DNA from: Zeugodacus cucurbitae
Lineage: Eukaryota; Arthropoda; Insecta; Diptera; Tephritidae
Direction: 5' to 3'
DNA: 64,000 nt
Assembly: GCF_028554725.1 (NCBI RefSeq)
Contig: NC_071670.1
Span: 67,741,001 to 67,805,000, forward strand
The position numbers and the translations under genes were made by a program. Below, one piece after another: positions 13,401-24,430 of the stretch; within the stretch, counting starts at the first letter, position 1; each line of letters opens with the position of its first letter. The notes beneath the pieces were generated by a model, which made no database searches, was not told the origin of the DNA, and was given only the letters and a program-made list of their open reading frames with translations.

Positions 13401-13484
13401 TCGACGCGCTCCGCTTACAAGCCATACGCAGTTAACGTACAAAGATCCGCTACGCTACCAGCTAATTCTTCATTGAAGCAGTGA
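7462..13484 (+). CDS. rok: Rho-associated kinase (Rok), 3' eleven exons, N-terminus missing
   Basis: Serine/threonine kinase acting downstream of Rho1 on myosin regulatory light chain and myosin phosphatase to drive actomyosin contractility. Exons with matching phase: 7462-7607, 7688-8713, 8777-9696, 9767-10691, 10780-10934, 11031-11156, 11231-11394, 11470-11654, 11722-11827, 12096-12329 and 13397-13484 (TGA). They join into 1357 complete codons; Drosophila Rok is about 1390 aa, so only a few dozen N-terminal residues are absent. Visible in order: an N-terminal ALEREMRDPHSICN segment, the AGC kinase domain (glycine loop GAGAFGEV, Lys in YAMKRL, HRDVKPDN, DFG) and C-tail FIGFTYTG, a long coiled coil, a Rho-binding stretch, then a PH domain interrupted by a C1 zinc finger. 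All introns use GT-AG. The donor after 11156 (GTAAGT) was preferred to an in-frame alternative after 11150. No frameshift or lost catalytic residue is seen. Confidence 0.96.
7688..8713 (+). CDS. rok: rok exon encoding the AGC kinase domain and C-tail
   Basis: This exon begins two bases into the Tyr codon of a YKP motif (acceptor TTACAG) and ends one base into the Gly codon of FTYTG. It carries essentially the whole catalytic domain: P-loop GAGAFGEV, VAIK-type lysine in YAMKRL, catalytic loop HRDVKPDN, DFGTC, activation-segment SNAVGTPDYISPEV, and the AGC turn/hydrophobic region with DDDTRNFEDID and FIGFTYTG. All residues needed for phosphotransfer are present, so this is predicted to be active. 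The C-tail of Rho kinases packs back on the kinase and supports dimerisation. Confidence 0.96.
8777..10934 (+). CDS. rok: rok exons encoding the central coiled coil
   Basis: Exons 8777-9696, 9767-10691 and 10780-10934 encode a long Glu/Lys/Gln/Leu-rich heptad region that follows the kinase domain. It forms the parallel dimeric coiled coil that sets the spacing between kinase and membrane-binding modules. The last exon, with KKEKEMRRLQQELSQER, leads into the Rho-binding portion. Stretches such as SVDYRQIQQRLQKLEGECRQ and VAVARADSEALARSIAEETV closely match fly Rok. The long antisense open frames across these exons are composition shadows. Confidence 0.93.
11231..12329 (+). CDS. rok: rok exons encoding the split PH domain with inserted C1 zinc finger
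   Basis: Four exons (11231-11394, 11470-11654, 11722-11827, 12096-12329) encode a PH domain starting DSVFEGWLSVPNKQN, with WKRQYVIVSSRKIIFYN, and resuming after a C1 finger. The C1 part reads HEFVHITYHMPTACEVC then YECKRCRNKIHKEHVD, giving the His/Cys pattern of an atypical C1 domain. The PH continues with LLLAGTPDEQHLWVTRLSKR. This module binds acidic membrane lipids and is the C-terminal autoinhibitory and targeting unit of Rho kinases. The N and C halves of the PH domain are on different exons. Confidence 0.93.
12330..13396 (+). other. Last rok intron, with 120-bp tandem duplication
   Basis: GT-AG intron between the PH/C1 exon and the last coding exon. It is AT-rich. It contains two adjacent copies of a 120-bp unit (12541-12660 and 12661-12780) and, outside them, short inverted sequences around CCGATTTTCGA (near 12455) and TCGAAAATCGG (near 12810), suggesting a small foldback insertion that later duplicated. 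The remainder holds TACA/TATA-rich simple sequence. No coding potential was recognised. Confidence 0.8.
12541..12780. repeat. Two-copy 120-bp tandem repeat in rok intron
   Basis: Positions 12541-12660 and 12661-12780 align without gaps at an exact 120-base period, beginning TTTCGAAAAATACTTA and containing TTTTTTAGTATTTAATAATA in both. Differences are a handful of substitutions. This is a local duplication, probably neutral. Confidence 0.9.
13397..13484 (+). CDS. rok: rok terminal coding exon
   Basis: The preceding exon ends with AG after the ISP codons; splicing to the acceptor GCGCAG completes a Ser codon and continues QSTRSAYKPYAVNVQRSATL to a TGA at 13482-13484. The junction and sequence match the conserved C-terminus of fly Rok, which makes the end of the gene certain despite the 1.07 kb intron before it. 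Confidence 0.95.
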
Positions 13485-14771
13485 TCCGCTAATCAAGCAA
13501 TCCACAATTCCAATATATTTTATAGAAGACAAATATGTAGACATATATATAGTATATACATACATACATACATATAAGTAGTTGAGTCGAGTCGAGATAG
13601 ATGCGTGTTGTATGAGATGTGTGTTGACAGAAAAACAAAAAAAAATAACAACAAAAACAATGTCTGTCTGTATGAACATAACACGAAACTTATTTGCTGC
13701 TGCATATCTAAACTTATATATGAATTTATATACTTGTATATTAGTTTTTACTAGTTTAAACATACACACACGCAGTTCTAGGCGCGCATTTGTCGTTATA
13801 TACTTTCACTAAAGCATATATGCTCTTATATATGTTTACATGCTGTGCGAAAATGCATATTGTACATACAAACATACATACATAATATAACATAGAACTC
13901 TGTAGTATGAAGAAGAAGCAGCAGAAACTAATTTACTTTGCTGGTAAATGTAATAACTTTCCATATCATATTTATTATGTTTGAGTTGTTGTGTTAGAAC
14001 AAGAGTAATATTTACATATTTACATATATAATTGTCATATCCACTTTGGTCGCCAATTTACATACATACAAACATACATATAAATAACTTCCTGTATGCT
14101 AATGCCGTATATTAAAAGCAAAAAATGTGTAATGCATACATACAAACATACATATACATATATATAAGATTAACTTAGTGCATCGTTATGTAAGTTAAAT
14201 TTTTATACATTTATTAATATTATAATTATTATTTAGTATTACGTAAGTAGTGGCATAAGTAATTTGCTTTTATAGCGTTATAAAATTAAAAACAAAAAAA
14301 ATAAAATATTTACAGTTGACTTTTTGCAGGCAGCGTGTGAAAAATGTATGAAAAGTTAAATAAAAGAAAATTAATTTCAAAATAAAAATATGTGAAAATT
14401 GTGCATCAAAGTAAATTTTTACAAAACCAAAAAATAAATAACAAAAAATTTATAAATTTTTTTACAGAAAAAAAATTAAATTTTTTACAAAAAAAATTAA
14501 ATTTTTTACAAAAAAAAATTATAAAAAAATAACAAAAACATTTTTACTATTGTAGCACACCAACAAATCATTGCCAAACTTAAAAAAAAAATGAAATATA
14601 ACGGTGTTTCGGTTATAGTATTGCTCTAGTACTAGTTTAAAGCCGATTTAACAAAGTGATAAACCTTTTGGAGCGCCAAATTTAGTAAACACAATTTGAA
14701 ATTTACTTACTTTATAACTGTTGTTTCATAAAATTTGCAAATTTTTATTTCAAAATATTTATTAATATAAT
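13485..14771 (+). other. Probable rok 3' UTR and downstream AT-rich DNA
   Basis: Follows the rok stop codon. Rich in CATA/TACA microsatellite motifs. An AATAAA at 14300-14305 is the first clearly placed candidate polyadenylation signal, though other AT-rich matches occur nearby. Around 14455-14525 there is a degenerate tandem repeat of about 22 bases (AAATTTTTTACAAAAAAAATT-like). No gene is seen. Confidence 0.45.
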
Positions 14772-15034
14772 ATCGAGCCTTTACCGCCATTTTAGCGTAA
14801 GCGACAAAAACCAAACTTTACAGGAGAAGGTTTTTTTTAAATACTTTTAACCATTAATGTGGTAGTAATTTAAAATTTCTCATACATTAATGCTTTTCAG
14901 ACATTTACATATATAATTGAAAAAAAAAAAATTTTAAATTACTAACACATTAATGGTTAAAAGTATTTAAAAAAAACCTTCTCCTGTAAAGTTTGGTTTT
15001 TGTCGCTTACGCTAAAATGGCGGTAAAGGCTCGA
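14772..15034. mobile_element. Foldback (long-inverted-repeat) MITE-like element
   Basis: A 263-base palindromic element. The left arm starts ATCGAGCCTTTACCGCCAT and the right arm ends with its complement. The arms run about 108 bases with roughly one mismatch (GTGGTAG against GTGTTAG), separated by a short AT-rich loop. The flanks carry a candidate 5-bp duplication ATAAT on both sides, although the surrounding AT richness makes this weak evidence; a TA duplication is the alternative. There is no coding capacity, so it is a non-autonomous element. Confidence 0.75.
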
Positions 15035-17224
15035 TATAATAAAGACAAAAAATAATTAATGCTATTGGCGTGAAGAAACCGTTTTTTGTTTTTTTGTTAT
15101 ATTTTGTATACTGGAAAGTGCAAATTTTAAGCACCTACGAGTTAGTAATAAAATGTTATGAGCAGCTGTTTTTCATAAATCAACAAATTTGTTTAATAAA
15201 ATGTAAATGAAATTTTGTTTAAAAATTTCTAAAGAAATAAATAAAAAATTTCGAAGACATATTTAAAATTTTCGAAAAAAAATATTAAAAGATTTCGAAA
15301 AAAAAATTTAAATTTTCGAAGAAAAAATATTAAGAAATCGAGCGAGTATTTCGAAGTAAAAATTTAATAACTTTGAAAAAAATAAAATTTTTCGACAAAA
15401 AATATTTTCTTACGCTATTTAATTAGCAGCCGCTACATTTCTCAAAATAAATTTTGTATTAATAAATATGTGTAAATAGAAAAAAAAAATTAATTAAAAG
15501 TTATTTTTACTTTAAAATGCTCGAAAGCTAACTTTAACTTATAATATCAAAATTTTTGTTTTCATAGGCCGCTAACTTTCAACTACTAAATTATAGCTGA
15601 AAAATAATAATTGAATTACAGAAACAATTAAAAAATCGAGTATTGAAAAACATAACCTTTAAGTCAGTTTAATATTTGTTATTTGCTGCTTCTTACAACT
15701 AAAAACTTCAATTAATTCCAAACACATTCTAATATACACACAAAAATAAATATATATACATATACGTATACTTTTTACGTTATAATTTACGTATACGAAA
15801 CTAGTTTTTTCCAACAACAAATTCAACTTAGCTATTATAAAAATATGTATTTAAAAGATAGCTCTTCGCATAGAGTATGCGCAGTTAATTCCATACTAAT
15901 GTTAATTTCTTATTATTTAAAAGTAAATATACATAATAAGTATTATATAAACACATTCATTCTATAGGACATTAGTGTAAGTTGTTATGCTTTAGTTACA
16001 TAACATGTAAATTATTTTATTTTATTTAAATTAAATGTTTGCTTACATTAAGTGGCAAACTGTGTATTAACAAAGATTAAACCAATAAGTGGCAAAGTCA
16101 AAACAAAAAATAATACGGAAAAAATCAATTAACAAAAAAAAAATAATTAAAAAAAAAATCAACTAAATATAAAAACTGAAAATGCCTACTTGAAATGAAA
16201 ATACATACATACATACTTAAGCGAAAATTTCTTATGCAACAAACAAAAGCAATATTAAAATTTACGAAAAAAGACGAGACAAAAATTAGAAATATGCGAT
16301 GAAAACTTGAAATTTGTAAGAAAATTATTTTGTAAACAAAAAAAAATTTATATTTAATACAATGAGAAAAATTAAAGCAGCTAAATGTACACCGACTGAC
16401 GAAAAACTAGCAGCTTTCCGTTGCATTACGACCAACAGCAAATGATTAAATGATTTAGTAAATGAAGCGTAAGTGCTTTTGAGTTTGAAAAAAATAAATT
16501 TACAATTTGAAAAAAATTAAATTTCAAAATTTAAAAAAATTAATAAAAAATTTTAATTTAATTTTCTCTTGGCTTAATAATGTTTTAAAAACAACACTGA
16601 AACTTTTTCGCTTAGATACATTTTTTATTATTTTCGAAACTTTTGAAATTTTTTTTAAGTAAAAAAATATTTTTAAATTAAAAAAAACATTTTCGATTTT
16701 TTTTAAGAAAAAAATTTAATTTTTCTTCAAACCTTTGTCTTGCTGTTGTGTTGTTTGCATTGCTTTATTTATTTTTCTTTTCTTTTTTTTAATTTTTTCA
16801 AATGTACGAATTGTTTTTATTTATATTTTTTTCGAAATTCGCAAAAAAAAACTTTAAACATTATTGCTATTTTTTAAGTTAATATTCCATATAAATCAGT
16901 ACTTATAGGTACAAGTTACAATATATTATTTCAGTTAATTTAAAATTAGACAAACATAAAAAACAAATGTAAAGAATAAAAAAACAATTTATAAAATATT
17001 AAATGTTTAGTTTTATTTTTATTTAATATTTCGAAATTTTATATTTTTTTTACATATCACAAAGGGTATTCACAAGGTGTTCCAAAAATTGTTTACGAAA
17101 AAAAAAACCAAAAATAAAATCATAAAAGTGAGAGGAAAAGTATACGAACGAAAACAATGTTTTTTCAAGATACCGTTATTCAATATTCTCATAAATACTT
17201 TCTAAAAATTTAGCTTGTTTAACG
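15035..17224. other. AT-rich intergenic DNA
   Basis: Mostly poly-A/T-rich sequence with many runs of A and T. Between 15240 and 15410 there are three or four degenerate repeats combining TTTCGAA(G)A and A-rich tracts. No ORF of note, RNA gene or recognisable transposon was found. Confidence 0.6.
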
Positions 17225-17390
17225 ATATATGTGACCTGGTCTACGGAAAGGGGGCTTAGGTGTCAAAAAAATATTTTTTTTGGATTCTATCACGTGGAAA
17301 AGCATCTCATCTTCCATCCGAATCAACTAAAAGGTGAAAATTGATTTTTTGACACCTACGCCCCCTTTCCGTAGACCAGGTCACATATAT
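17225..17390. mobile_element. Short foldback MITE with 46-bp inverted arms
   Basis: The left arm ATATATGTGACCTGGTCTAC continues through GGAAAGGGGGCTTAGGTGTC into an A run; the right arm is its reverse complement with a single mismatch (CTTAGG against CGTAGG). The loop is about 70 bases. GC-rich arms inside an AT-rich desert and a possible TA target duplication suggest a small DNA-transposon derivative. No coding capacity. Confidence 0.7.
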
Positions 17391-17602
17391 GTATATTTAT
17401 AAATACATCTGTAAAAATGCTTGAAATATTGCTCACTTTGTCTTAAATATATTGTTTCCATTATATGCCATTACATTTTCATATTCCTTGTATTTATAAA
17501 ATAAGAAAGCTTTAAATTGTTTGCTCTCATGCAATGCATTGTGAATAACCACCTTTGCTTATCATTTCTTACATATTTTATTTTCATAAAAATTTTCACT
17601 AA

Positions 17603-17953
17603 ATTTTATTTAAATTTTCCCCCAATTCCAACGTCTTAAAGTCGACTGAAATGGCAACCGTCAATAACGTCACAACAATCACAACACCGGCACTCCTCAC
17701 CGCCGATACCGCCACCAAAACCATTGTCATTGCAACGACAAAAATCACAACCGCCAATATTTTACAACAACAAATGAAACAAAATGCACAAATTGTTATT
17801 GTAAAAAAAAACAATAACAAAAACATATAAATGTGGTGTGTGGTGTGGTCCAGCAGTAATTTTGCGGAACAGCAACAACAACTAATAAGACTATCAAATC
17901 GCCTGCGCAACAGTTTTATAAAACGCTTTCGTACAGCCATACGCGCCGATTAG
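17603..17953 (+). CDS. Two in-frame small ORFs split by one TAA (uncertain)
   Basis: A GC-richer island inside the desert keeps one frame open from 17603 to 17953 except for a single TAA at 17828-17830. The first ATG at 17651 gives 59 Thr-rich codons (start MATVNNVTTITT). An ATG immediately after the TAA (17831) gives 40 codons ending IRLSNRLRNSFIKRF then RTAIRAD and a stop. The second part is basic and amphipathic in appearance. No family was recognised and no intron that removes the TAA in frame was found. It could be a decayed gene, a bicistronic micropeptide transcript, a readthrough candidate or chance. Confidence 0.2.
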
Positions 17954-20875
17954 CGTGTGAATTTAATGAAAAAATACATATATGTATATTATTAATAATA
18001 TATTGTTTAGCGTAAATCACAAAGACAAACAACTTTTAAAAGAAAATCAAAATTAAATTAAAAAAAAACATTCGTGTAGGTTTGCGCACATTGTAGGGAT
18101 GCTCTTTGTACCGATAAATTGTATATATATTAATATTCTGAAATTTATAATTTTTGACTTTCACTTAGGTTGTTACTTGTTTTTAGCTTATGTTGATGTT
18201 GCTTAAGCTTTTGTACTTAATAATTCTAGTAATAAAAAATGTTTGCCATTTGTATTTGTGAAATTTAGAAATAATTTTTTTAAGTTTATTTAAAAAAAAT
18301 TTAAAATAATGATTAAAAAATATAATAAAATTATTTTATATTTAATTTGTTATTTATTAAATTACTATAAATGTTGCACTAGCAAAAATGACGGAAAATA
18401 AATTTATCAAACAAAAATTTAATATAAAAACTTCAAACAGAAAATTTTGGTTTATTTTGAATTCTAGTTATCACGACACTTAATACAAGTAATGCTAGTA
18501 ACATATATATACCACAACTATATATATTTATACATTTAGTGATAATATGCGAGTATATACATTTAATAAATTTATATAAATTATAAAAGAAAACAGTCTA
18601 TACTTACTGTATAAAATATCAAAAAATGTTAATAAAGTTATAAAAAAATAAATTATAATAAATAATACTATTTACTAATGCAATAACATTCCTAATTAGC
18701 TTATAAGCAATAAATAATGCATTTATAATCAAAACGCTAAAAGCGTATTCTATCAATCGGAAAGCCAACTAAGCAATCAAATTGTAAAGAAAAAAAAAAA
18801 TAAATCAAAAACAAAATACAACATGAAAAGCAACAACACAATCAAATTGTGAACCCTGAAATTTTTCAAGAAGTTTATTTTAAAAATGTTGAATTTTATT
18901 TTTTTTTAATTAAACAGTCAATAAGTTATTTTACTTATAAATATTGCAGTTGTAGATTTGAAAAAAAAAATCAATCAACTGTAATATCTTTTCAAGTCTA
19001 ATGTGTCTCTAAGTCGACTATACAATTAATTTACTACTCCTCTAGGCACTATATTTCGACCACAAAAATTGCTAAAAATTAAAATTTACTATATTTTAAG
19101 TTCAATCATTCGCTTTCGAACTAATTTTCATTTTAAAAGTGGGTTCCTGAACTTAACCTTTGAAATATAATTTCTACAGAATGTTCTTTATACAAAACTG
19201 GATTTGAATCCAAAACAAACATTTCGAAATTCCCTACTGTTTTTGAATTCTGAAATAATTAACCAAAATGTCTGCATACTTTTAGGTGCTATATTGGAAA
19301 TATTGAATTTTTTAAGTTTAGTTGAAGTGATATCCCATATAAATTGTCGGAACCTAGTTTAGTGAACTATAAAAGTTTTTAAAAACAACTCTCAATGTAA
19401 TATTTCTTTTCGTGGCAAAAATATTACCCCAATAGAAACTACTTGAGTTCCACAACACAAAACATAGCAAAGCAAATCAAATCAGGGATGAAATTTGGTT
19501 AGTTTAAGTTCCGTGACTGATTGCCGTTCGAGAGATCACTTGGACAGTTATCTACTTAGTGATGCCGAAAAATTCGGAAAAGCCGGAATTTCATATATGT
19601 AGGAAGGAAACGTTGAGAACGATTCACAAATTTGCTAAGTTCTCGTACTTCAATACTTGGTGGTGTAATCTGAGCTTTAGTCAAAAATTTAAAAACAAAA
19701 ACAACCTATTTAGATTGTGTATTAAAACCAATATGTACTGATGAACTTAGCTCACATTTAGATTTGCGTTACGACCCACTTTCAACTAATGGAAGTTGTA
19801 ATACAAATGTACAACTGACAACTCAACTGAATTCAAAGTTGTAAGTCATGATGGGTTAAGTTGTATTAGTTTTTGAGTTTCATTTCTGAGAATGCCTCAT
19901 TCTAAATCGGTTTATTTCTTTTTTTTTTTATTTCTCCAATTTTTCATCATTTCATTCGATTATTGCGTCAATATTTATAATTAACTCTGTTGCCCGCTCT
20001 CTTATGTTAGTTGTATGAAGGTTTACTTAACAAAAATGTTACTTAAAAATGTAATTTTTTTTTCAAATAGCATATGTTTGTATGTAAATACTAAAGAAGA
20101 AAAAAATGAAAATGTCAGCAGCAGCTGTGAGCATATCACCCATTAGAATTATTAATTACACAAATCAATACTTACTTAAGCAATGTTACTTTATTGAATT
20201 TACAAACCTTTCTTTACGACTATGACTTATCTAGTTTATTGATCTATAAAAAAAAGAGTAATCAATAAGGTAAATTATAATAAAAGAATAAGCGAAACGC
20301 CTTGATTAGTTGTTAATTTATACAATTTGTACATTAATAATAAATCTACTTAGGAAAACCCATATATATATATATATATATATATTCTCATACATTTGTA
20401 CATACATATGTACTATGTGCATATGGACATACAAGTAATTGTAAACTTAAAACTTTTGCAATATCGTATTCTTAAATACATACATATGTAGTGGTTATCA
20501 TTATCGTGGTTATTTCATATCGTATTATGGTAGTTAGCGCGACCGTTTATATGAAATTGTATACAATTAGATTCAAGCGCAATAAATCGCATGCAATTTT
20601 GTAAGAAAATATATGTTTTTGTTGTTTTATTTTGTTTTAAACTTAAAATGGATAGTTCGAGATTCTTGAGAGTTCTTTCATTAATTTACTCATAAAAGAA
20701 TAAACATATATGGTCTAAGTCACATGGAGGACCGTTTGCGATCTAGAGATGTCATTGCCAGTTCAGTCCATTAAAGACTCCACTGAGTTCTAAATCCACA
20801 GCATTTTGTTGTTTACAATATATAGAACCATCACAACTGTTCATTTTATAGGTAAGTTCAGAAAATGTATCTATT
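17954..20875. other. AT-rich intergenic DNA with microsatellites
   Basis: Nothing gene-like was recognised. There is a (TA)n run at about 20361-20385 and several TACATA motifs nearby. A few AATAAA matches occur but cannot be tied to a transcript. Confidence 0.55.
20361..20384. repeat. (TA)n microsatellite
   Basis: An uninterrupted run of TA dinucleotides (about 12 units) in AT-rich DNA. It would be polymorphic. Confidence 0.85.
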
Positions 20876-21665
20876 AAACAAGTAAGGAAGGGTTAAGTTC
20901 GGATGTAACCGAACATTTTATAATCTCGCAATTTATTGAAGAAATTTCATTTACATAACACACAAATTTACCTATAAATTTGGCATAAAGTTTAATAGAA
21001 CAACAAAAATCGTCATATATAGTATATGAGGGCTGAGGTAATTCCTGAACCGATTTGATTCATTTTCACTAGCAAGGTACACTATATCCAAGACTATATT
21101 CTTAATTTTGCTAAGATGTCTCACATGTTAACCGATATATGCGGAATAAGGCCCACCGTATTTTTGAAAAACCTTTAATTAGGTGTATGGGAGCTAGGAG
21201 ATGTTATGACCCGATTTTAATAATTTTTGGAACAGAAACACACTATTGCAAGAAAACAATTTCCTCTGAATTACATTAAATTATCTGAGAGATTTTCCCA
21301 AATTTTCGGTTAAAATTTAGCCTTAGGCGCATATTCGATATCCGGGGCTTTGAGAAGTTATAGTCCGATTTCGACAAATTTTTCACAAGAGATGCCACAG
21401 ATTATATACAGTATTTGTGTAAAGTTTTATTTAGCTATCTTATGTATATATTATAAAGTGAAGGAATCAGAAGAATTCAAAATTGAGTTATATGGGTGGT
21501 TGTGAACCGATTTCATCGATTTTCCACACGTGTCATCAGAGTGTCAAGAAAATATTATATACCGAGTATCATTGAAATCTGTCGAGTAGTTCCTGAGATA
21601 TGGCTTTTGACCCATAAGTGGGTGATGTCACGCCCATTTACATTTTGTAAAAAAGTATAAAAATA
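20876..21665. repeat. Unclassified dispersed repeat (GTAAGGAAGGGTTAAGTTCGG end)
   Basis: The block begins AAACAAGTAAGGAAGGGTTA and continues with AAGTTCGGATGTAACCGAAC, an imperfect hairpin, then runs as degraded sequence to GTCACGCCCATTT near 21640. A short second copy of the leading motif (CAACAAGTAAGGAAG) occurs at 23517-23531, which shows it is repetitive. This type of terminus is common in fly genomes as I recall; the class is not determined here. Confidence 0.5.
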
Positions 21666-21769
21666 ATTGATGAAATTATTGGATCATTTCTATCTCAAAT
21701 ATACAATGAAAGCAAATCATTCCAAAAAATCACTATCATTTTGTAAATCTGTAAAGGCTGCGACTTCAA

Positions 21770-22665
21770 TCAAACTTTTTGGTGTTCAGCTTTATTCAAC
21801 GAAAAGCCGAACCACTGCAGTATATTTCAAGCAGAGGTCTTTGCTATTGGGAAGGCAGCAGAGCTAGCCTCCAGCGCACAAGGCCAGTACTCTAAAATTA
21901 ATATCTACGTAGACAGCCAAGCAGCAATCAAGGCAGTAACCTCGTATCGAATATCGGCCAAAAGTGTCCTGAGCAGCAGGGCAGCAGTGGTGAGGGTCGC
22001 CAGATATATGAGGCTACACTTCTACTGGGTGCCAGGCCATAAAGGCATCGAGGGCAACGAAATCGTAGACGGGATTGCCAAGAGTGGTGTACAGCTGTCA
22101 CCCGGAAACATGATCAACATCGCTAAACCCATGCACATTCTATACGATGACATAGACAGGTGCATGGCAAGAAGAATCATATCTCGCTGGAAGGATCTAC
22201 CGGGGTGTAAAATTGCAAAGGTCATGTGCAAAGCGGTAGATCAAAAATATACAAGGTTCCTACTGGAGCTCGATAGAAAGGGCTGTAGGACCATGGTTGG
22301 CATTCTTACCGGTCACAGCCTTGTAGCGGCACATGCCTATAAATTGGGGCTGTCAGAACGGGAGGAATGCAGAAAATGTCAAGAGCGGGGCACCAAGGAA
22401 ACAGTGGAGCATCTCTTGTGCGTATGTCCTGCGTTAGCGAGACAGCGTTTTAGGTACTTAGGGGCCCCACAGTACGATAAGCTAGAGGATATATCGTCAG
22501 TGAAGCCTCATAAACTATTAAAATTCACGACAGGCGCAGGCATCCTGAACGATGACTACTACTCAGGGAATACGTAAAGGCACTCCATTCTGGTATCCCA
22601 AAGGACCATAACTGGTCTATGCGTGGCCTGCAGGCCTACCAGACCAACCTAACCTAACCTAACCT
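21770..22665 (+). mobile_element. Non-LTR retrotransposon 3' fragment (RNase H, zinc knuckle, AACCT tail)
   Basis: An open frame from about 21789 to 22577 encodes a ribonuclease H domain: FQAEVFAIGKAAELASS, YVDSQAAIKAV and WVPGHKGIEGNEIVDGIAK carry the catalytic-type Glu, Asp and terminal His/Asp motifs. It is followed by a CCHC-like cluster (CRKCQERGTKETVEHLLC). This is the C-terminal part of the second ORF of an RNase H-bearing non-LTR clade (I/LOA/R1-type group). The element ends in a run of AACCT pentamers at about 22647-22664. The reverse transcriptase and endonuclease parts are missing, so it is 5' truncated. Confidence 0.85.
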
Positions 22666-23654
22666 TTATTCAACGATCAAACTCATAAGCTGAATAAGTG
22701 CCTGAACAGCATAAGTATGCAGCTCTATACCAGACTTTGGTATTCGTCGCTTCATTCAGCTATCGTAAACTGAATCCTTAAACTGAATAAGTGTCAAATG
22801 CCAAACTACTTGAAAAACCTGGTATGGAGTAGCTTATATTAGTACCAAACTAAGAAAATTCCATTAATAAGTGAGAAACTATGTCAACAAAGTAACACAA
22901 TTTGCTTTATATTCCATTTAAATATAAATAATTTTTTACTTAACCTGTCTTCTTTAATGTCTGTTCTTTGAGTTGATTATTGTGCGACACACACTCATAT
23001 AAATACTGTAACGTATCTCAATTATATAGTTATAAATTTCTGAATGTTGCTAATCATTTGCATTGGATGTGTGCAAGCAAGTATTTAAATGACGAGCTTC
23101 GCGTATAAAGTCTTACAAAGGAGATAAGCTCATGATAAACAAGCTTTTGAATAAACCTACCATTTACATGCTATTTATGCGTTATATATTGGCATTCTGC
23201 ATATTATCGCGAATTTCGCTTTCGTTCTACAAATACATATACATCAGCATATCTTACATCAGTATAGATTATAGTATAAGCGACCTCTGCTGCGGAAGAA
23301 TTTGAACCATATAACTAGTTCGGGTAAGAGCAGACCAGAACCACAAGCACCAGCACACAAGAACCTGCCTAACACGCTCCCGTTTTGTTTTGTCACAATC
23401 AAAATGAGGTAACAACAAACGATTGAATGGCAAGAGCCATGTGACTACCAGATTATTGGTAAAATAGGACAAATTACGCAAGAGTTATCTGGTTAAAAAT
23501 AAATAAATACGTAAACAACAAGTAAGGAAGTGCTACTGACAGACGCGACTGGTTAATTAAAAAAACGGTAATTTAATTTCATCTAACATCTGACAAATTG
23601 AACGCAATTTTCCACAAAGACAGTGGAAAGCTCTTTATTGTGTATATGGGTGCC
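22666..23654. other. Intergenic DNA, no recognised gene
   Basis: AT-rich DNA with a somewhat GC-richer stretch at about 23280-23470 (containing AGCACCAGCACACAAGAACC) that may belong to an unrecognised repeat, and a short copy of the dispersed-repeat end at 23517. No coding gene can be supported. Confidence 0.4.
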
Positions 23655-24430
23655 CAGGCTTCGATTTTTTTGTAAATTTAAGGCTTTATTGAATAAAAAC
23701 GGTTACAAAAATGTATTCCGTGACGAAAGAACTCCTCATCTTTCGAGTCGATCCCAGTATCAATCCAAATTTTGACTTCTTCATAAGAACTGAAGTGCTC
23801 GTTAGCTAGACCGTGTGTCATCGATCGGAACAAGTGGTAGTCAGATGGAACAACGTCTGGAGAATACGGCGGGTGGGGTAAGATCTCCCATTTCAGCGTC
23901 TCCATATATTTTTTGACCACCTTTGCGACGTTAGGCCGAGCATTGTCATGCTGGAGAATGACTTTATCGTGTCTTTCGTCGTACTGTAGCCGTTTTTCTT
24001 TTAGTGCTCGGCTCAAACGCATCAATTGGGTTCGGTATCGATCTCCTGTGATGGTTTCAGTTGATTAATGCTTTCATTTCAGCATCTTCGAAAATCTTCT
24101 CCCTTCCACCACCATACCGGCCTTCGACTTCATAACTTAAAACGTTGAAACCATTCGCGACATGTTCTTTCACTTAGAACAGCCTCACCATACGTATCCG
24201 AAAGCATTCGATGAGCCTCAGCCGCACTTTTCTTGGAATTAAAAAAGCAAAGCAAAATTTCCCGCAAATGTCGAGAACTCGGCTCAAAAAGTGACATTTT
24301 CAGTTGAGAATAAGTCTGGGATGCAAACAGATCTCTTCAAATCTTTTGTTGGGGTAATGATGACACAAATGTCCAATATCGATATAAAACGATTTAATCG
24401 ATTTAATCGACCAGTGCTTGACAATAGAGA
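23655..24430 (-). mobile_element. Mariner-family transposon A, internally deleted
   Basis: On the minus strand the N-terminal transposase start lies near 24298 (MSLFEPSSRHLREI then FFNSKKSAAEAHRML, the helix-turn-helix region) and the C-terminal part is open at 23678-24025 (LQHDNARPNVAKVVKKYMET and HPPYSPDVVPSDYHLF). The last two aspartates of the DD34D triad are present, but the middle of the protein, including the first catalytic aspartate, is deleted and stops occur in the joining region. It cannot encode active transposase. Confidence 0.85.
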
